A stretch of DNA of 64,000 nt. Source: Nonomuraea polychroma (GTDB lineage Bacteria; Actinomycetota; Actinomycetes; Streptosporangiales; Streptosporangiaceae). A model generated the notes under the pieces. The model was given only the letters and a program-made list of their open reading frames with translations, did no database searches and was not told the origin of the DNA. Positions 8,347 to 16,071 of the stretch are shown here, in pieces. The translations under genes and the position numbers were made by a program. Location of the stretch: contig NZ_SAUN01000001.1 of assembly GCF_004011505.1 (NCBI RefSeq), positions 10,877,501 through 10,941,500 of the forward strand. Direction: 5' to 3'. Positions within the stretch are counted from its first letter, which is position 1. Each line of letters begins with the position of its first letter.

Positions 8347-9281
8347 CGGGTGTAGATCCCCTTGATCACGCTCTCCAGGGCCGGTTCCTCGATCGACATG
8401 TCGCGGATGGTGTGTTCGGCGGCTATCGAGGCGATCAGGCCCGGCAGGTCGTCGCGGATCTCGAAGACGTAGCGCCCCTCGAGGTCCCGCGATACGCCGC
8501 GTACCTCCTCCGGCTCGGCGTCCAGCAGGACCACCAGCCGCCGGGGCTGGTCGACCAGGGCGTCGATGGCGCCGTCGAAGAGCACCCTGCCCTGGTCGAT
8601 GAGGACGATCCGCTTGCACAGCGCCTCGACATCGGCCAGATCGTGCGTGGTCAGGATGACGGTCGTGCGCCCGATGCGATTGGTCTCCATGATGAACTCA
8701 CGCACCGCCTCCTTGGCCAGCACGTCCAACCCGACGGTGGGCTCGTCGAGGTAGAGGAGCGGCGGCTCGTACAGCACGGCCGCGGCCAGGTCACCGCGCA
8801 TGCGCTGGCCGAGGCTCAGCTGGCGTACCGGGGTGTCGAGGAAGCCGTCGAGCCCGAGCAGGTCGCGCAGCTTCTTGAGCGACGTCTCGAAGCGCGGAGC
8901 CGGGACGTCGTAGAGGGCGCCCACCAGCCGCAAGGACTCGATCAGCGGCAGGTCCCACCACAGCTGGCTGCGCTGGCCGAAGACCACGCCGACGTTGCGC
9001 GCGTTGGCCGAGCGGTCACGCCAGGGCACCAGGCCGTTGACCTCCACGGTGCCGCTCGTCGGCGTGAGGATGCCGGTCAGGATCTTGATGGTGGTGGACT
9101 TGCCGGCGCCGTTCGGCCCGAGGTAGCCGACGACCTCCCCCTCGTCGATCTCGAAGGTGACATCGTCGACGGCGGTGGTCTCCTCGTGCTGGCGGGTGAC
9201 GAGCGTGCGGAGGGCTCCGAAGGGTCCGGAGAAGGTGCGCGGGCGGCGGAAGACCTTGGTTAACCCCTCGACCCGGATCAT
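8343..9281 (-). CDS. ABC transporter ATP-binding protein (exporter type)
   Basis: ATPase that drives the adjacent ABC-2 permease pair. 312 residues: Walker A GPNGAGKST, Q-loop in VVFGQRSQLWWDLP, signature LSLGQRMR, Walker B LLYLDEPTVGLD, and switch histidine in ILTTHDLADVEALCKR. An insert near residues 20-35 (PRTFSGPFGALRTLVTRQHEE) before the beta strand is typical of the subfamily paired with DUF990-type permeases. First gene of a leftward operon with 4- and 8-base overlaps. No regulator gene adjoins its promoter; about 190 bases without a gene separate it from the small secreted protein. Confidence 0.93.
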   Translation of the reverse strand: MIRVEGLTKVFRRPRTFSGPFGALRTLVTRQHEETTAVDDVTFEIDEGEVVGYLGPNGAGKSTTIKILTGILTPTSGTVEVNGLVPWRDRSANARNVGVVFGQRSQLWWDLPLIESLRLVGALYDVPAPRFETSLKKLRDLLGLDGFLDTPVRQLSLGQRMRGDLAAAVLYEPPLLYLDEPTVGLDVLAKEAVREFIMETNRIGRTTVILTTHDLADVEALCKRIVLIDQGRVLFDGAIDALVDQPRRLVVLLDAEPEEVRGVSRDLEGRYVFEIRDDLPGLIASIAAEHTIRDMSIEEPALESVIKGIYTR

Positions 9282-9474
9282 GCCGAAATCTTTTCTGTGC
9301 CGGACGCATCCTGCAACTTGTTTTCATGGCGGTCGGGGGCGGCGGGCGAGGTCGCGTCGCTTTCAGGGCGGTCGCTGTGCGAACGCCGACGTGTTATCCA
9401 CGAGCGCAGCCGGGCACAGGCTCCCGTCTAACTGGCCCGGCTGCGTGTGCTCGCCGTGTCGGAGGGTGTGAGGC

Positions 9475-9843
9475 TCAGCAGGCCCTGGCGCCGTCGAAGG
9501 AGGCGGGGCCGCGCCCGCGCTTGCTGCTGATCGTCTGGCCCGGCGCCACCGTGCTGCACGGCCCGTCCATCTCCCGAGCCCAGATGATCTTCATGCGGAC
9601 GTTGTAGCGGCAGCCGTTGTAGGCGTAGCCCCTCTTGGTGACCCAGCCTGACTTCTGCCAGACGCGGACGCAGTTGGGCAGTCCGGACGAGGCCTGCGCG
9701 GACGAGGCCTGCGCGGACCAGGTCTGTGCGGCGGTGCCCAGGGACGCGGCCTCGGCCTGGGCCGGGGCCGTGACGAGCGCGCCCAGGGCGGCGGCGCCGG
9801 CCATGGTCACAACGGCGAGCGACTTGCGGATGTTGCCGGTCAT
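9475..9843 (-). CDS. small secreted four-cysteine protein, tendamistat-like fold
   Basis: 122 residues with a clear signal peptide (basic start, hydrophobic 8-27, cleavage near AQA30-EAA). The mature part has four cysteines (C58, C78, C96, C122). Their order and context resemble the Streptomyces alpha-amylase inhibitor tendamistat: an NGC before the second cysteine, an alternating V-x-K-I-I strand, G-P/L-C, then the shared VAPGQ, and a final cysteine. Spacings are 20/18/26 here against about 16/18/28 in tendamistat. The inhibitory Trp-Arg-Tyr triad is not present, so amylase inhibition is not expected. The relation to this family is my own pattern comparison. A 15-base direct repeat in the codons around residues 44-52 duplicates SAQAS just before the mature domain. 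Encoded alone, leftward. Confidence 0.7.
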   Translation of the reverse strand: MTGNIRKSLAVVTMAGAAALGALVTAPAQAEAASLGTAAQTWSAQASSAQASSGLPNCVRVWQKSGWVTKRGYAYNGCRYNVRMKIIWAREMDGPCSTVAPGQTISSKRGRGPASFDGARAC

Positions 9844-9946
9844 ATTCCCGTTCCTCTCTTGCCGGATCCATCGGATGCTTCCGATGAGAGGACGGTAGGG
9901 CGGCGCCGGTTGAGCCCTTGTTGAGGATCTGTTGAGGGAAGCGCTC

Positions 9947-10225
9947 CTATTTGATGCGTTCCTCCAGGTGAACGGTCACGGTGTCGCCCGCTTCCTTCCC
10001 GAGGAGCTTGCGGAGATCGTCCTTCACGGGCAGCTTGTGCGTGCCGTCACCGAGAGCCATGAACGAGCTGCGGAACGGGTGACCGTCAATGGTCCCCCGG
10101 ACCTTGACCAGCCCGCGTGTCCCGAAGAACTCGGCCGAGCCCGGCATCACCACATACGTCCAGCCGCCCTTGCTCGGGCTCTTCAGCAGTGTCGCGGTGA
10201 ATTCCTTGTCGAGATTGGTCGCCAT
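9947..10225 (-). CDS. DUF1905 family protein
   Basis: 92 residues from the ATG at 10225 (MATNLDKEFTATLLKS). It matches the small DUF1905 beta-barrel-like domain: GGWTYVVMPGSAEFFGTRGLVKVRGTID is the characteristic centre, and GDTVTVHLEERI the end. Biochemical function is unknown; the domain is often fused to or encoded beside YdeI-like or VOC proteins, as here. It lies 17 bases after the VOC gene, so the two form a leftward pair. A longer frame reaching 10480 is a shadow of the VOC gene. Confidence 0.88.
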   Translation of the reverse strand: MATNLDKEFTATLLKSPSKGGWTYVVMPGSAEFFGTRGLVKVRGTIDGHPFRSSFMALGDGTHKLPVKDDLRKLLGKEAGDTVTVHLEERIK

Positions 10226-10242
10226 GGTGAGGCCCCTTTCCG

Positions 10243-10626
10243 CTATTCGACGATCACGAGACCGTTGCCGTCCGGGTCGCGGAAGGCGAACATCGGTGGC
10301 ACGCCTTCCCAGAGCAGCAGATCGTCCACGTCGACCCCACGCTCCACGAGCTCCTTGTGCAGGGACGCGGCGTCCGCGGTCGTGAGGCGGATGCCGGTCT
10401 CGGCGCCGGTGGGCGCGTTCGAGGGCGCGGGAACGAGCGCGATCGAGGTCGTCGATCCCGGAGGCGCGACCTCGATCCATCGTCCGCCGAGTTGCTCGAT
10501 AGGGGCGTCCAGGAGCTTCTCCAGGCCCAGCGTGCCGACGTAGAACTCGACGGCACGGTCCTGGTCGGTGACGGGGACGGCTACGGTCCTGATGCCGGTG
10601 ATCGCGGTGCTCACTCGCTCACCCAT
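10243..10626 (-). CDS. VOC (glyoxalase/bleomycin-resistance) superfamily protein
   Basis: 127 residues with the betaalphabetabetabeta repeats of the vicinal-oxygen-chelate fold: AVPVTDQDRAVEFYVGTLGLEK at the start of repeat one, GGRWIEVAPPG, and the C-terminal FAFRDPDGNGLVIVE that supplies the usual metal-ligand Glu. Substrate unknown; relatives include dioxygenases, isomerases and antibiotic-binding proteins. The ribosome site GGAGG lies about 8 bases before the ATG (reverse strand). It is transcribed with the DUF1905 gene. Confidence 0.88.
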   Translation of the reverse strand: MGERVSTAITGIRTVAVPVTDQDRAVEFYVGTLGLEKLLDAPIEQLGGRWIEVAPPGSTTSIALVPAPSNAPTGAETGIRLTTADAASLHKELVERGVDVDDLLLWEGVPPMFAFRDPDGNGLVIVE

Positions 10627-11035
10627 GTCGGGCCTCCTGTCGTTCGCGTCACGTGGTTGGACTTGTCGAGCCCGCAGAATTCATCGCCGGGCGTGTCTAC
10701 ACCGTGATCGTCCTGAAGGCCGCTTCGCCGGGTGTCTATGAAGGGTCCACGCTGCTTGCGTTTGTTTCGTCTGTCATCGAGTTTGCGGGTGCCGTTCGTG
10801 GGCTTCGGCAGGACTCGGCGGCGGTCTGGTCATTGGGTCAGCGCTGATCCCGATGGTGATCGATTCATTCGATGGGCGTCATGGCCAGGGCCGCGGAGCG
10901 CGAGGGGCCGGGAGGCCCCTCGCCCGGGAGTGTGGGGGCTTGCCCCCACAGGGCGCTGCCCGAGCTTTCATCGCGCGTAGCGCGCCCTAATGGGGAGGAC
11001 CAGTTTTCCTGGAACCTGGGCCTGGGCGCCGGTGG
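10627..11035. repeat. non-coding interval with cluster of strong hairpins
   Basis: No convincing gene in 409 bases. Three hairpins follow one another: a 10-bp stem at 10900-10909/10914-10923 (GGGA loop), a 9-bp stem at 10931-10939/10942-10950 (TT loop), and a short one around 10972-10984 (CGCGC-rich). The interval 10900-10990 looks like a dispersed palindromic repeat rather than a single terminator, although it could also stop transcripts entering from either side. It sits at the right edge of the accessory segment that interrupts the conserved gene order. Confidence 0.5.
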
Positions 11036-11476
11036 TCAGCGGCGGTCGTCGTAGCCCGGGTCCACGGTTTCCGGGGAGAGGCCGAGCAGGGTGGCGACCT
11101 GTTCCACCACCGTGTCATGCACCAGAGCGCCCAGCGTGTCCCGGTCCCGTGCCCGGGCCTCCAAAGGTCGCCTGTAGACCACCACCGATGCCGGGTTCTG
11201 GCCGGTGGCCGCGTCGGCGCGGCCGAACGGGATCGGGTCCGAGGTCAGGCGCGGGCCGTCGTCCAGTTCGCTCAGCGGCGGCACTTCCTCCACGGCAAAC
11301 TCCACGGCCGACAGTTGCCGCTCCCAGCGGGGCCGGAGGCGGTCGACAGCGTCGAGGACGAGGTCGTCGAAGCGTTCGCTGCGGGACTTGGCCATGGGGA
11401 CGTGGGAGGGTGCGAGCGGGCCGCGGAGGCCGCGACCGTGGCGATCGCGCCGTCTGGGACCGCGCTTCGGAGTCAC
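11036..11476 (-). CDS. zincin-like metallopeptidase family protein
   Basis: 146 residues. The C-terminal 65 residues fit the small zincin-like metallopeptidase family conserved beside whiB2 in mycobacteria (Rv3259 type): VVVYRRPLEARARDRD, then LVHDTVVEQVATLLGL, where the usual HExxH is degenerate (H-D-T-V-V-E), as is common in actinobacterial members. A basic Arg-rich N-terminus RRRDRHGRGLRGPL is also typical, which supports the GTG start at 11476 although no clear ribosome site precedes it; an internal ATG lies at 11395. Enzyme activity is unproven for this group. Its position, convergent to the lost glycosyltransferase and divergent from DUF3499, restores the conserved order after the accessory segment. 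Confidence 0.85.
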   Translation of the reverse strand: MTPKRGPRRRDRHGRGLRGPLAPSHVPMAKSRSERFDDLVLDAVDRLRPRWERQLSAVEFAVEEVPPLSELDDGPRLTSDPIPFGRADAATGQNPASVVVYRRPLEARARDRDTLGALVHDTVVEQVATLLGLSPETVDPGYDDRR

Positions 11477-11782
11477 AGGGGAAAGTCTAAGGGGACGCCA
11501 CTCCAGTTCTCAGGGTGGCGGCGCCGATTCGGTGGGTGATCGTCATCTGATCGTTGTGCCGCCGGTGGCCCCGTGGTGCCGGCGGTGTCAGGGTGACCGC
11601 GAAGTGATCCTTTTGTGGGGGCGCATGTCGAGGGTGATCGCGGATACGGCCAGGTGGTGGGCGGTGGGGTCATCGGGGCATGTAGGTGGAAAGGCTGCGA
11701 CAGGTGTCCGAATTGTGGCGACACGCTCGTTAAGAGCGCTCAGGTAGTGGCGCCTCGCACTCTTACCAGATACGGTCCCTCC
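11477..11782. other. intergenic region between metallopeptidase and DUF3499 genes
   Basis: About 306 bases between divergent genes. I see no conserved ORF and no strong hairpin. The segment 11690-11782 is relatively AT-rich (around TGTGGCGACACGCTCGTTAA) and probably holds the promoter of the rightward DUF3499-manB-SIS operon. Confidence 0.4.
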
Positions 11783-12151
11783 GTGAGCCCCGTCCGCCGC
11801 TGTTCCCGCACCGCCTGCAGCCAGCCTGCCGTCTTCACGCTCACGTACGTATACGCCGACTCGACCGCTGTTCTCGGCCCCCTGGCGACGTACGCGGAGC
11901 CACACTGTTACGACCTGTGCGCCGAACACGCCGAGCGGCTGACCGCCCCCCGCGGCTGGGAGGTGGTGCGGCTGCCGACGGACGGCGCCTCGCCCAGCTC
12001 CGACGATCTGGAGGCGCTGGCCAACGCGGTCAGGGAGGCCGCCCGGCCCACGTCGTCCGGTGGCGGCGAACCGGTCGGGCAGGGGGTCGAGGTCGGCCGC
12101 CGAGGGCACCTGCGCGTTCTGAGGTCGGCCCAGCAGCACCGCGACCGGTAG
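11783..12151 (+). CDS. DUF3499 family protein
   Basis: 122 residues from a GTG at 11783; upstream in-frame starts would add about 56 unconserved residues. Family hallmarks are SPVRRCSRTACSQPAVFTLTYVYADSTAVLGPL and the cluster EPHCYDLCAEHAERL, in which paired cysteines and histidines (C-x4-C and H-C-x3-C-x2-H) suggest a small metal-binding domain. This is inferred from residue spacing. Function unknown; the gene is conserved immediately upstream of manB in actinobacteria (Rv3258c type). The last 35 residues are low complexity and variable. It lies 42 bases before manB and is probably the first gene of the manB operon. Confidence 0.9.
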   Translation: MSPVRRCSRTACSQPAVFTLTYVYADSTAVLGPLATYAEPHCYDLCAEHAERLTAPRGWEVVRLPTDGASPSSDDLEALANAVREAARPTSSGGGEPVGQGVEVGRRGHLRVLRSAQQHRDR

Positions 12152-12193
12152 GCTCCTTTTACAGAGGAAACGACCTAAGGGCGGAGCTGGAGA

Positions 12194-13543
12194 GTGGGCG
12201 ACCTCGCCAAGATCTTCAAAGCGTACGATGTTCGCGGGGTGGTGCCCGACGAGCTCGACGAGCCGACCGCCGAGGCCGTGGGGGCGGCCTTCGTCGAGGT
12301 GACAGGGGCCGAGTCGGTCGTGGTCGCGCACGACATGCGGGAGTCGTCCCGGCCGCTGGCCGATGCCTTCATCCGGGGAGCCCGTTCGCGTCGCGCGGAC
12401 GTCGTGGACGCTGGGCTGGGCTCGACCGATCTGCTCTATTACGCCAGCGGCAGCCTGGGGCTGCCGGGCGTGATGTTCACCGCCAGCCACAACCCGGCCC
12501 GCTACAACGGCATGAAGATGTGCAGGTCCGGCGCGGTGCCGATCGGGGGCGACACAGGACTCACCGAGATCCGCGACCGGGCGGCCGAGCTGGTCGGCGT
12601 GACCGCCACGCCCACCGGGTCGCTGATCGAGAAGGACCTGCTCAGCGGATACGCCCATCATCTGCGCACGCTCGTCGATCTCGCGGATGTCCGGCCGCTC
12701 AAGGTCGTGGTGGATGCGGGCAACGGCATGGGGGGATACACCGTGCCGGCCGTGTTCGAGGGGTTGCCGATCGAGCTGGTGCCGCTCTACTTCGAGCTGG
12801 ACGGCGACTTCCCCAACCACGAGGCCAACCCGCTGGAGCCACAGAACCTGGTGGATCTGCAGCGGGCCGTGGTGGAGAGCGGGGCGGACATCGGGCTGGC
12901 GTTCGACGGGGACGCCGATCGGTGCTGGGTGATCGACGAGCGGGGCGAGTCGGTCTCGCCGTCCGCCGTCACGGCGCTGGTCGCCGTGCGCGAGCTGGCC
13001 AAATACCCGGGCGCGACGATCATCCACAATCTGATCACCTCGCTCGGAGTGCCCGAGATCGTCCGCGAGCACGGCGGCGTTCCGGTGCGGACGCGGGTCG
13101 GGCACTCCTTCATCAAGGCCGAGATGGCCCGCACGGGCGCGGTCTTCGGCGGCGAGCACTCGGCCCACTACTACTTCCGTGACTTCTGGTTCGCCGACTC
13201 CGGCATGCTGGCGGCCATGCATGTGCTCGCCGCGCTGGGCGGGCAGGACCGGCCGCTGTCGGAGGTCGTGGAGGTCTACTCGCGTTACCACGCCTCTGGT
13301 GAGATCAACAGCGCCGTCTCCGACCAGGGCGAGGCGCTGCGGCTGGTCCGCGATGCGTTCGCGGGACGAGGCGAGTTCGACGAGCTCGACGGGCTGACCG
13401 TGTCCGGCCCGGGATGGTGGTTCAACCTGCGGGCGTCCAACACCGAGCCGCTGCTCAGGCTCAACGCCGAGGCGGCCGACGAGAGCAAGATGACGGCGAT
13501 CAGGGACGAGGTCCTCGCCATCGTGGGAAGGGTTTCAGTGTGA
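12194..13543 (+). CDS. manB: phosphomannomutase/phosphoglucomutase ManB
   Basis: Interconverts mannose-6-phosphate and mannose-1-phosphate (and usually glucose phosphates) in the cytoplasm, feeding GDP-mannose for cell-envelope glycans. 449 residues with all four hallmarks of the alpha-D-phosphohexomutase family: phosphoserine loop TASHNP (Ser98), metal loop DGDADR (238-243), sugar-binding loop GGEHSAHYYF, and phosphate-binding loop RASNTEPLLR near the C-terminus. The GTG start at 12194 follows GGAGCTGGAGA. Its stop codon overlaps the Trm112 start by 4 bases (GTGA), and a second 4-base overlap leads to the SIS isomerase: a tightly coupled operon matching Rv3258c-Rv3256c. Confidence 0.96.
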   Translation: MGDLAKIFKAYDVRGVVPDELDEPTAEAVGAAFVEVTGAESVVVAHDMRESSRPLADAFIRGARSRRADVVDAGLGSTDLLYYASGSLGLPGVMFTASHNPARYNGMKMCRSGAVPIGGDTGLTEIRDRAAELVGVTATPTGSLIEKDLLSGYAHHLRTLVDLADVRPLKVVVDAGNGMGGYTVPAVFEGLPIELVPLYFELDGDFPNHEANPLEPQNLVDLQRAVVESGADIGLAFDGDADRCWVIDERGESVSPSAVTALVAVRELAKYPGATIIHNLITSLGVPEIVREHGGVPVRTRVGHSFIKAEMARTGAVFGGEHSAHYYFRDFWFADSGMLAAMHVLAALGGQDRPLSEVVEVYSRYHASGEINSAVSDQGEALRLVRDAFAGRGEFDELDGLTVSGPGWWFNLRASNTEPLLRLNAEAADESKMTAIRDEVLAIVGRVSV

Positions 13544-13707
13544 AGATCGACGACTGGCTGCTGGAGATCCTGGCCTGTCCGGCATGCAAGGCGCCCCTGC
13601 GCGCCGACAGCGAGGCCGAGGAGCTGGCCTGCACGGGCTGCGGCCTGATCTACCCCGTCCGGGATGACATCCCCGTCCTGCTCGTCGACGAGGCCAGGAA
13701 GCCGTGA
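13540..13707 (+). CDS. Trm112-family zinc-ribbon protein
   Basis: 55 residues. ILACPACKAPL and ELACTGCGLIYPVRDDIPVLL are the two CxxC knuckles and the hydrophobic tail of the bacterial Trm112/YcaR family. The eukaryotic relative activates methyltransferases; the bacterial role is not established. The GTG start at 13540 overlaps the manB stop codon, and its own stop overlaps the following GTG start, so translation of the three is coupled. Confidence 0.93.
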   Translation: MKIDDWLLEILACPACKAPLRADSEAEELACTGCGLIYPVRDDIPVLLVDEARKP

Positions 13708-14810
13708 CCTGGGAGCCGGGGCGGCTCGACGACCAGGCTCACCTCAGCGAAGGCGACCCTGGCGGGATGTTGCCCGCGGTCGCCGCATCCGCGGCCCACG
13801 TACGCACCGGCTACCGCGCGGCCGTCGAGGCCCAGGTCGATCGCCTGGGCGCCCACGGGCGGCCGCGTGCCATCGTGGTCGCGGGCATGGGCGGCTCCGG
13901 CATCGCCGGCGACATCCTGGCGGCGGTGGCCGGCAGCGGCGCGCCGCTGCCGATCGTGACCCTGCGCTCCTACCAGCTCCCCGGCTGGGTCGGCGCCACG
14001 GACCTGGTCATCGCCGTCTCCGGCTCGGGCGACACCGAGGAGACGCTGGCCCTCGCCACCCAGGCCGTGCGGCGCGGCTGCACGCTGCTCGGCGTCGGAC
14101 CTTCGGGCTCCCAGTTGCAGGCCATCGCCACCCAGGCGTCGGCCATTTACGTGGCGGTCCCGATCAACGGGCAGTCGAGGGCGAACATCTGGCTCCTGAC
14201 CATCCCCCTGATCGTGGCCGCCGCCGCGATGCGGCTCGTGCCGGCCGACGCTGACCTGTTCGAGCGGGTGGCCAAGGCGCTGGAGGACATGGCGCACCGG
14301 TGCCGGCCGTCCAGCGACTCGTTCGTCAATCCCGGCAAGTCGCTCGCCATGGACCTGGCCGAGAGCGTGCCCATGATCTGGGGGTCGTCGCCGGTGGCGG
14401 CCGTGGCGGCGTACCGGCTGGCCTGCCAGCTCAACACGAACGCGAAATATCCCGCTGTTTACGGAGAGCTGCCCGAGGCCGGACACAACCAGGTGGCCTC
14501 TCTCGACGGGCCGCTGGCCGAGTACGACATCTTCGCCGACACGACCGGCCGTACGGTCCGGCTCGTCGTCATGCGCGACGTCGAGGAGCACCCGCAGGTG
14601 ACGCGGCGGCGCGAGGCGGCGCTGCGGCTGGCGCGCGAACGCGACGTCAGACTCACCGAGGTCACGGCCGAGGGCGTCCACCCGCTGGAGCGGATCGCCT
14701 CGCTGATCGCCCTCGGCGACTACGCCAGCACGTACCTGGCGCTGGGATATGGCGTGGATCCGACCCCTGTGTCAGCGATCACTGAGCTGAAGGCCAGAAT
14801 TTCGCAATAG
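13704..14810 (+). CDS. SIS-domain glucose/mannose-6-phosphate isomerase (TobH-like)
   Basis: 368 residues with two sugar-isomerase (SIS) lobes: VVAGMGGSGIAGDILAAV binds the phosphate, VSGSGDTEETLALA supplies the SGxT/S turn, and the C-terminal half (ELPEAGHNQVASLDGP, then GDYASTYLALGYGVDPTPV, ITELKARI) is typical of bacterial bifunctional phosphoglucose/phosphomannose isomerases. It should interconvert fructose-6-phosphate with glucose- or mannose-6-phosphate. The gene is coupled to manB and Trm112. The usual next gene, manA (type I phosphomannose isomerase), is absent here, which makes a phosphomannose-isomerase role for this protein more plausible; this is inference. Confidence 0.88.
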   Translation: MTWEPGRLDDQAHLSEGDPGGMLPAVAASAAHVRTGYRAAVEAQVDRLGAHGRPRAIVVAGMGGSGIAGDILAAVAGSGAPLPIVTLRSYQLPGWVGATDLVIAVSGSGDTEETLALATQAVRRGCTLLGVGPSGSQLQAIATQASAIYVAVPINGQSRANIWLLTIPLIVAAAAMRLVPADADLFERVAKALEDMAHRCRPSSDSFVNPGKSLAMDLAESVPMIWGSSPVAAVAAYRLACQLNTNAKYPAVYGELPEAGHNQVASLDGPLAEYDIFADTTGRTVRLVVMRDVEEHPQVTRRREAALRLARERDVRLTEVTAEGVHPLERIASLIALGDYASTYLALGYGVDPTPVSAITELKARISQ

Positions 14811-14860
14811 GATCCCTTTCCAGGCCTTAAATACGTGATCTCTATGAGTGGAGAAGACCC

Positions 14861-15790
14861 GTGAGCGCGAGCGGCGGAACTAAAGCGATCGTGGCTGCAT
14901 TGGCCGCCAACTTGGCCATCGCCGTGGGGAAATTCGTGGCTGCGGCTTTCACCGGTTCCTCGTCGATGCTGGCGGAGGGCATTCACTCTGTGGCCGACTC
15001 GGGCAACCAGGTGCTGCTGCTGGTCGGTGGCAAGCGGGCGCAGCGGGCGAGCACCAGGGAGCACCCGTTCGGCTACGGACGCGAGCGCTACTTCTACGCC
15101 TTCGTGGTGGCCGTCGTGCTGTTCACGATCGGCGCGGCGTTCTCGCTCTACGAGGGCTATGAGAAGCTCACTCATCCGCATCCCCTGACGTCGCCGGCGT
15201 GGGCGTTCGGCGTGCTGATCTTCGCGATCGGCGCGGAGACGCTCTCGTTCCGCACGGCGATCAAGGAGTCGAACGCCGTGCGCGGCAACCAGTCGTGGTG
15301 GGCGTTCATCCGCCGGTCCAAGTCGCCCGAGCTGCCGGTCATCCTGCTGGAGGACCTGGGCGCGCTGTTCGGCCTGATCTTCGCGCTGTTCGGCGTGACG
15401 ATGGCCGTCGTCACGGGCGACCCCGTCTGGGACGCCATCGGCACCCTGATGATCGGCGTGCTGCTTGCGATCATCGCGATCGTGCTGGCCATCGAGACGA
15501 AGTCGCTGCTGGTCGGTGAGGGCGCCTCGCCGGAGGTGGAGGACCAGATCCGCCACGCGCTGGAGAGCGCGCCCGAGGTGGACAGGATCATCCACATGCG
15601 GACGCTGCACCTCGGGCCGGAGGAGCTCCTCGTGGGCGCCAAGATCGCTGTGTCCCACGACGAGACGGCTTCTGAGGTGGCGCGCGGCATCGACGAGGCC
15701 GAGCGGCGCATCCGCGAGGCGGTGCCGATCGCCCGGGTCATCTACCTGGAGCCGGACCTGGACCGGACGACCAGCGCCACCACGGCCTGA
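14861..15790 (+). CDS. cation diffusion facilitator family transporter
   Basis: Membrane transporter of the CDF family (Zn, Fe, Mn or Co efflux by proton antiport), 309 residues from a GTG at 14861 preceded by GGAGAAG. Six helices are visible. Helix II carries AEGIHSVADSGNQ and helix V carries LLEDLGALFGL, where the metal site uses Glu-Asp in place of the classic His-x3-Asp; this matches the SLC30A9-like branch and makes metal choice uncertain. The cytoplasmic C-terminal domain (ETKSLLVGEGASPEVEDQI onward) is the usual ferredoxin-like dimer domain. It occupies the conserved place between the manB operon and ahcY in Streptomyces. Confidence 0.92.
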   Translation: MSASGGTKAIVAALAANLAIAVGKFVAAAFTGSSSMLAEGIHSVADSGNQVLLLVGGKRAQRASTREHPFGYGRERYFYAFVVAVVLFTIGAAFSLYEGYEKLTHPHPLTSPAWAFGVLIFAIGAETLSFRTAIKESNAVRGNQSWWAFIRRSKSPELPVILLEDLGALFGLIFALFGVTMAVVTGDPVWDAIGTLMIGVLLAIIAIVLAIETKSLLVGEGASPEVEDQIRHALESAPEVDRIIHMRTLHLGPEELLVGAKIAVSHDETASEVARGIDEAERRIREAVPIARVIYLEPDLDRTTSATTA

Positions 15791-16006
15791 TCACCCCAGG
15801 CCCTTGCGGCACCTGTCCGCGGCGTCGGCCGCGAACAGGCAGCTGCCGCCCTTGCCGAGCACCACGGCCTTCTTGACCGAGCCGAACTGCTTGAGCGTGG
15901 CCTGGATGGCGGCCAGGATCCGGGCGTCGCCCATGACCCCGTGGCCCACGACCTTGCGGCAGAACCGCAGCGTGGCCGTGCCCTTCTCGACGGCGAACCT
16001 GGCCAC
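15791..16006 (-). CDS. small hypothetical protein with GerMN-like C-terminal pattern
   Basis: 71 residues from a GTG at 16006, which has an excellent ribosome site (GAAGGAGG, 7 bases away, reverse strand). It follows the aminoacyl-lipid synthase gene by 65 bases and converges on the CDF gene with no gap. The sequence ARILAAIQATLKQFGSVKKAVVLGKGGSCLFAADAADRC resembles the last strand-helix-strand of GerMN-type domains (a helix followed by FxxVKxVxxL), and it has three cysteines but no signal peptide. No known family is certain. Confidence 0.5.
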   Translation of the reverse strand: MARFAVEKGTATLRFCRKVVGHGVMGDARILAAIQATLKQFGSVKKAVVLGKGGSCLFAADAADRCRKGLG

Positions 16007-16071
16007 TCCGAGGCCTCCTTCATGCCTTCTTCGACGTTCCGCGGCGGGCAGCGGTTCAGCGGCGGCAGGTG

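Noticed and set aside
10653..10847. 64-codon ORF downstream of the VOC gene region
   Set aside because: No ribosome site or similarity; probably chance in a non-coding interval.
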